A stretch of 64,000 bases of DNA from Desertibaculum subflavum (GTDB taxonomy: Bacteria > Pseudomonadota > Alphaproteobacteria > Ferrovibrionales > Ferrovibrionaceae), in NCBI GenBank assembly GCA_003576705.1, contig QOZS01000006.1, forward strand, positions 62,001 through 126,000, in the 5' to 3' direction. The notes under the pieces were generated by a model. That model ran no database searches. It had not been told where the DNA came from and saw only the letters and a program-made list of their open reading frames with translations. Both the position numbers and the translations under genes were made by a program. The stretch's first letter is position 1, and every line of letters begins with the position of its first letter. Positions 61,536-64,000 of the stretch are shown here, piece by piece.

Positions 61536-62978
61536 TCATGGGCGTCGCGGCAGCGATCGCAGATCGACGACCAATCGTCGCCCGGCGGCGCTCGCGGGCT
61601 CGCCTTCGCTGACCGTGACCTGGACAGGCGAGAGACCAAGTTCGCGGCGCATCACTGTCACCGCGTCTCGCGCATTGAACGTGAAGCGCGTCGACAGGAA
61701 GCCGACCTCGTCGGTGCCGGTTGCGCCGGTCGCGGGCGGGACGATGATCTCGACCGGCGCGTCGCGCAATTCACCAGCAGATGCGATGGCCGACCTCAGT
61801 GCTGCGGTCTCGCGCGCGGCCGGTGCGACCATCGCCTCTAGCCGCGATGTCGCGTGGTAGCCGAGCGCCAACGCCATGGCGAGGGCGGACAGGCGGTCGG
61901 CCCAGCCGCGGCCATAGCTGGCGGCGAGCGTGGCAACGATAGCGACCGAGATCGGCAGGGCGAGGCGATAAGTTTCGAGGCGATATCCGGTCAATGCGGC
62001 CGGCGCGCCGGCGAGCAGGATCGCGCTGATCACAAGGGCGAGGCGGAGGCTGAAACGCGGTGCGCGTTGCAGCCAGATCAGGACAATGGCGATGCTTAGG
62101 GCGGCGAGGCCGAGCGCCGGCGCCCAGGGCCAGATCGACGCGTCAAACCACAGTGCCGCGCCGCGCGGCACAAGTCGTGCGGCGAACCAGGCAAGGCCAA
62201 CCAGGGGATCGGCGAGGATGGCGGTGCGCTCGGGATCCATGGCCTGGTAGCGGGCATAGATCTCTGGGAAGACGAGGCGGGCGAAGAACAGGTAGCCGGC
62301 GGCATAGGCGCCGACGGCCACCACCGCGATGGTGAGATAGCGCCGGAGCGCCCGCGACAGCCATGTGATCCGCGACCGCGTGGCGAGCGCCGCGAACAGG
62401 GCGACGTAGACCATGGCGATCTGCTGGTGGGCGGCGAAGGCCGCGGCGAGCAGCACGGCGGCCGTCGCCGACCAGGCAACCGCATGGTCGCCGCGCAGCG
62501 ACCGCTGCGCCGCGAGTGCCGCCAGCACCGCGAGCAGCCAGCCGGTGGCGAGGCAGCCGATGCCGAGCCAATAGCCGATGGCGAGCGCGCCGGGCAGGGC
62601 AAGCAGGGAGAAAGACCAGCCCGCCGCTACCCAGCGATCGACGCCTTCGCGCTCGAGGAAATGCGCGGTCGCGATCGCCGCCGCCGCGAGCTGGAGGATC
62701 ACGGCGAGGCGGCCGATCCAGGCGGTGTCGATGGTCGCGAACAGGCTGAAATGGACGAAGGTACAGGCCGAACAGACCGGCCGGCCCATCAGCACGAGAT
62801 GCAGGAAGCTCGGGCTCGACCGGAACGCCCAGGGCTCGGCAACGCGGTGAACCCAGTCGTCGTGGTAGAGGTAGGTGCCGAGGAGGGCCGGCAGAAACAT
62901 CGCCAGCGCCCCGGCGGCGAGCAGCAAGGCGGCCAGAAGGCCGCCCCACCGATCTGCGAATCGTCGCGCGCTTGGCAT
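61536..62978 (-). CDS. Polytopic membrane protein, possibly GT-C-type glycosyltransferase
   Basis: This 480-residue protein has about ten hydrophobic segments up to residue 380 and a soluble C-terminal tail (about 380-480). Directly after the first segment is an acidic DDW motif (residues 40-42, YLYHDDWVHR), which recalls the first-loop acidic pair of GT-C glycosyltransferases and GtrII-like proteins. No polysaccharide gene is near, so the assignment is only suggestive. It lies 67 nt downstream of the histidine kinase start, on the same strand, upstream of that operon. Confidence 0.75.
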   Translation of the reverse strand: MPSARRFADRWGGLLAALLLAAGALAMFLPALLGTYLYHDDWVHRVAEPWAFRSSPSFLHLVLMGRPVCSACTFVHFSLFATIDTAWIGRLAVILQLAAAAIATAHFLEREGVDRWVAAGWSFSLLALPGALAIGYWLGIGCLATGWLLAVLAALAAQRSLRGDHAVAWSATAAVLLAAAFAAHQQIAMVYVALFAALATRSRITWLSRALRRYLTIAVVAVGAYAAGYLFFARLVFPEIYARYQAMDPERTAILADPLVGLAWFAARLVPRGAALWFDASIWPWAPALGLAALSIAIVLIWLQRAPRFSLRLALVISAILLAGAPAALTGYRLETYRLALPISVAIVATLAASYGRGWADRLSALAMALALGYHATSRLEAMVAPAARETAALRSAIASAGELRDAPVEIIVPPATGATGTDEVGFLSTRFTFNARDAVTVMRRELGLSPVQVTVSEGEPASAAGRRLVVDLRSLPRRP

Positions 62979-63029
62979 TGCCGCCGCTTATAGCCGGCGG
63001 CGGGGACGAGGCCAGAGCCGTGCCGGCCT

Positions 63030-63719
63030 TCAGGCGGTTACCGGGTCGGAGGCCGCAAGGAATGCCGTGCTCAACCCCATCGAATCGGCGAATGGCCGTT
63101 CCGCCTGCAGGGCCTGACGGAAGGCGGGGCGCCGGATCTGCTGGCGGAAGTAGCGGCCGAGCTTCGGATACCGCGCCGGGTCGAGCGCGTGGCCGAGATA
63201 GTGGAAATTGATCAGGTTGCTGACGACCGCGATATCGGCGATGCCGAAAGCGTCGCCGACCAGGTGCTCGCCATCGACCTGGGCTTCGAGATAGCCGAGC
63301 ACCTTCGGCGCCGCCTGCCCGAGCACGGATGCGATCGCCGCCTGGTCGCTCGGCTGCTTCAGGATGTTGGGCCGGATCACCTGTTGGAAGAACAGGCCGT
63401 GGATCACTTCGCGGAACACGGTGCCGTCGGCATATTCCTCGAGCCAGAGCGCCTCGGCGAAGGGCCCGGCCGCGGCCGGATAGAGCGCGGGTTGCGGCTG
63501 GCGACGCTCGAGCCAGGCGCAGATCGCCGATGAGTCCCGGAGCACCAGGTCGCCCTCGGTGACGACCGGGATCTTGCCGGTCGGGCTCAGCGTTGCCCAG
63601 CCCGGCGGCGGATCGAACGGGATGACCGGCTCGTTTCGATACGCGATCTGCTTTTCGAGCGCGGCCACGATGACCTTGCGCGTGTGCACGGAGACGGGAA
63701 GGCCATGGATGGTGAGCAT
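63030..63719 (-). CDS. Glutathione S-transferase
   Basis: This 229-residue protein has an N-terminal thioredoxin-like domain (about 1-80) with SPTGKIPVV and RDSSAICAWLE (GSH site), and an all-helical C-terminal domain (about 90-215). The catalytic residue is not certain; S10 near the start is a candidate. The conjugated or reduced substrate is unknown. It reads toward the membrane-protein gene, about 50 nt away. Confidence 0.92.
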   Translation of the reverse strand: MLTIHGLPVSVHTRKVIVAALEKQIAYRNEPVIPFDPPPGWATLSPTGKIPVVTEGDLVLRDSSAICAWLERRQPQPALYPAAAGPFAEALWLEEYADGTVFREVIHGLFFQQVIRPNILKQPSDQAAIASVLGQAAPKVLGYLEAQVDGEHLVGDAFGIADIAVVSNLINFHYLGHALDPARYPKLGRYFRQQIRRPAFRQALQAERPFADSMGLSTAFLAASDPVTA

Positions 63720-63839
63720 CTTCGCTGTCCTCTCGGTTCGGGCGGCGCGGCGGCCGCGGGTTGAATGGGGCGCACGTCGGGTCGTCCCGGCGGAATGGTC
63801 CGCCGGTTGCGGTGGCGCTGATTGTCGGAGGCGGCGGGC

Positions 63840-64000
63840 TCAGGCCGCCCTGGCCACCGGGAACTGGATCTCCATCACGGTGTCGTGCTGGTCCGGGCGC
63901 TGGAATGGCAGTTCCAAAAACACTTCGCGCCCAGGCCCGGCGATCGCGTAGTCGTTGGCATCCATCCAGAGCCCGAGCGCCCCGAAGGCGAGATGGCTCT
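63840..64000 (-). CDS. GyrI-like / effector-binding domain protein, C-terminal part, cut by window edge
   Basis: Only the last 53 codons or so are present; the gene runs off the right edge on the minus strand. Its visible end reads LWMDANDYAIAGPGREVFLELP, then a final strand TVMEIQFPVA before the stop. This pattern (W..N.Y...GP.REV...T..Q.PV) is typical of GyrI-like effector-binding domains, often at the C-terminus of MerR or AraC regulators. The N-terminal part is needed to name the regulator. Confidence 0.8.
   Translation of the reverse strand, partial: SHLAFGALGLWMDANDYAIAGPGREVFLELPFQRPDQHDTVMEIQFPVARAA

Overview
The window is a compact, very GC-rich bacterial chromosome segment. About 57 protein genes, one tRNA and one riboswitch lie on both strands in short runs, often with 1-4 nt overlaps. 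It looks alphaproteobacterial, most likely Rhodospirillales-like: it carries a DUF1013/TrcR-type regulator (a family typical of Alphaproteobacteria), murJ and trpS near glnD, mutS nearby, a TRAP transporter and an RT0821/Lpp0805-type surface lipoprotein. No insertion sequence, prophage, CRISPR array or integration site was seen. The taxonomic placement is inference.

Layout. 1-8 kb: a protein with an internal repeat at the left edge, a hairpin of CACGGAGG repeats, then a minus-strand run of an SDR-like protein, an RsmB/NOP rRNA methyltransferase, a hydratase, a PhoH ATPase and a GAF-GAF-PAS adenylyl cyclase. 8-17 kb: alpha/beta hydrolase, trpS, murJ, a hybrid histidine kinase and glnD. 17-20 kb: a dctPQM TRAP transporter and a lipoprotein. 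20-26 kb: mutS, then pspABC behind a consensus sigma-54 promoter, with its activator pspF divergent. 26-31 kb: maeB, followed by a DUF350 / YgiB-like / YgiC-like ATP-grasp cassette. 31-41 kb: LysR with a divergent cupin, GNAT, a DsbD/ScsB-like reductase, a dCache-type adenylyl cyclase, a monoheme cytochrome c, RidA, an MFS carrier and TauE/SafE, closed by a rho-independent terminator. 41-49 kb: a PAS protein, tRNA-Thr(GGT), a surface lipoprotein, pdxH coupled to a CDF metal transporter and an APH/AAA fusion, then USP, isocitrate-lyase-family and YihY genes. 49-54 kb: a cobalamin riboswitch and btuBFCD. 54-64 kb: quinone reductase, trcR, a three-gene signalling operon (six-GAF histidine kinase, lone receiver, receiver-adenylyl cyclase), a polytopic membrane protein, a GST and a cut-off GyrI-like gene.

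Functional themes. Three complete class III adenylyl cyclases lie within 64 kb. All carry the Lys/Thr purine-binding pair of class IIIb adenylyl cyclases, and their inputs differ: cytosolic GAF/PAS, extracytoplasmic dCache, and phosphorelay. This points to heavy use of cAMP. The envelope-stress psp system sits just upstream of the poorly understood DUF350-YgiB-ATP-grasp cassette; in E. coli a PspA homologue (YjfJ) also lies beside such a cassette. The best candidates for undescribed biology are the histidine kinase/receiver/receiver-cyclase operon and the psp plus DUF350-YgiB-YgiC neighbourhood.
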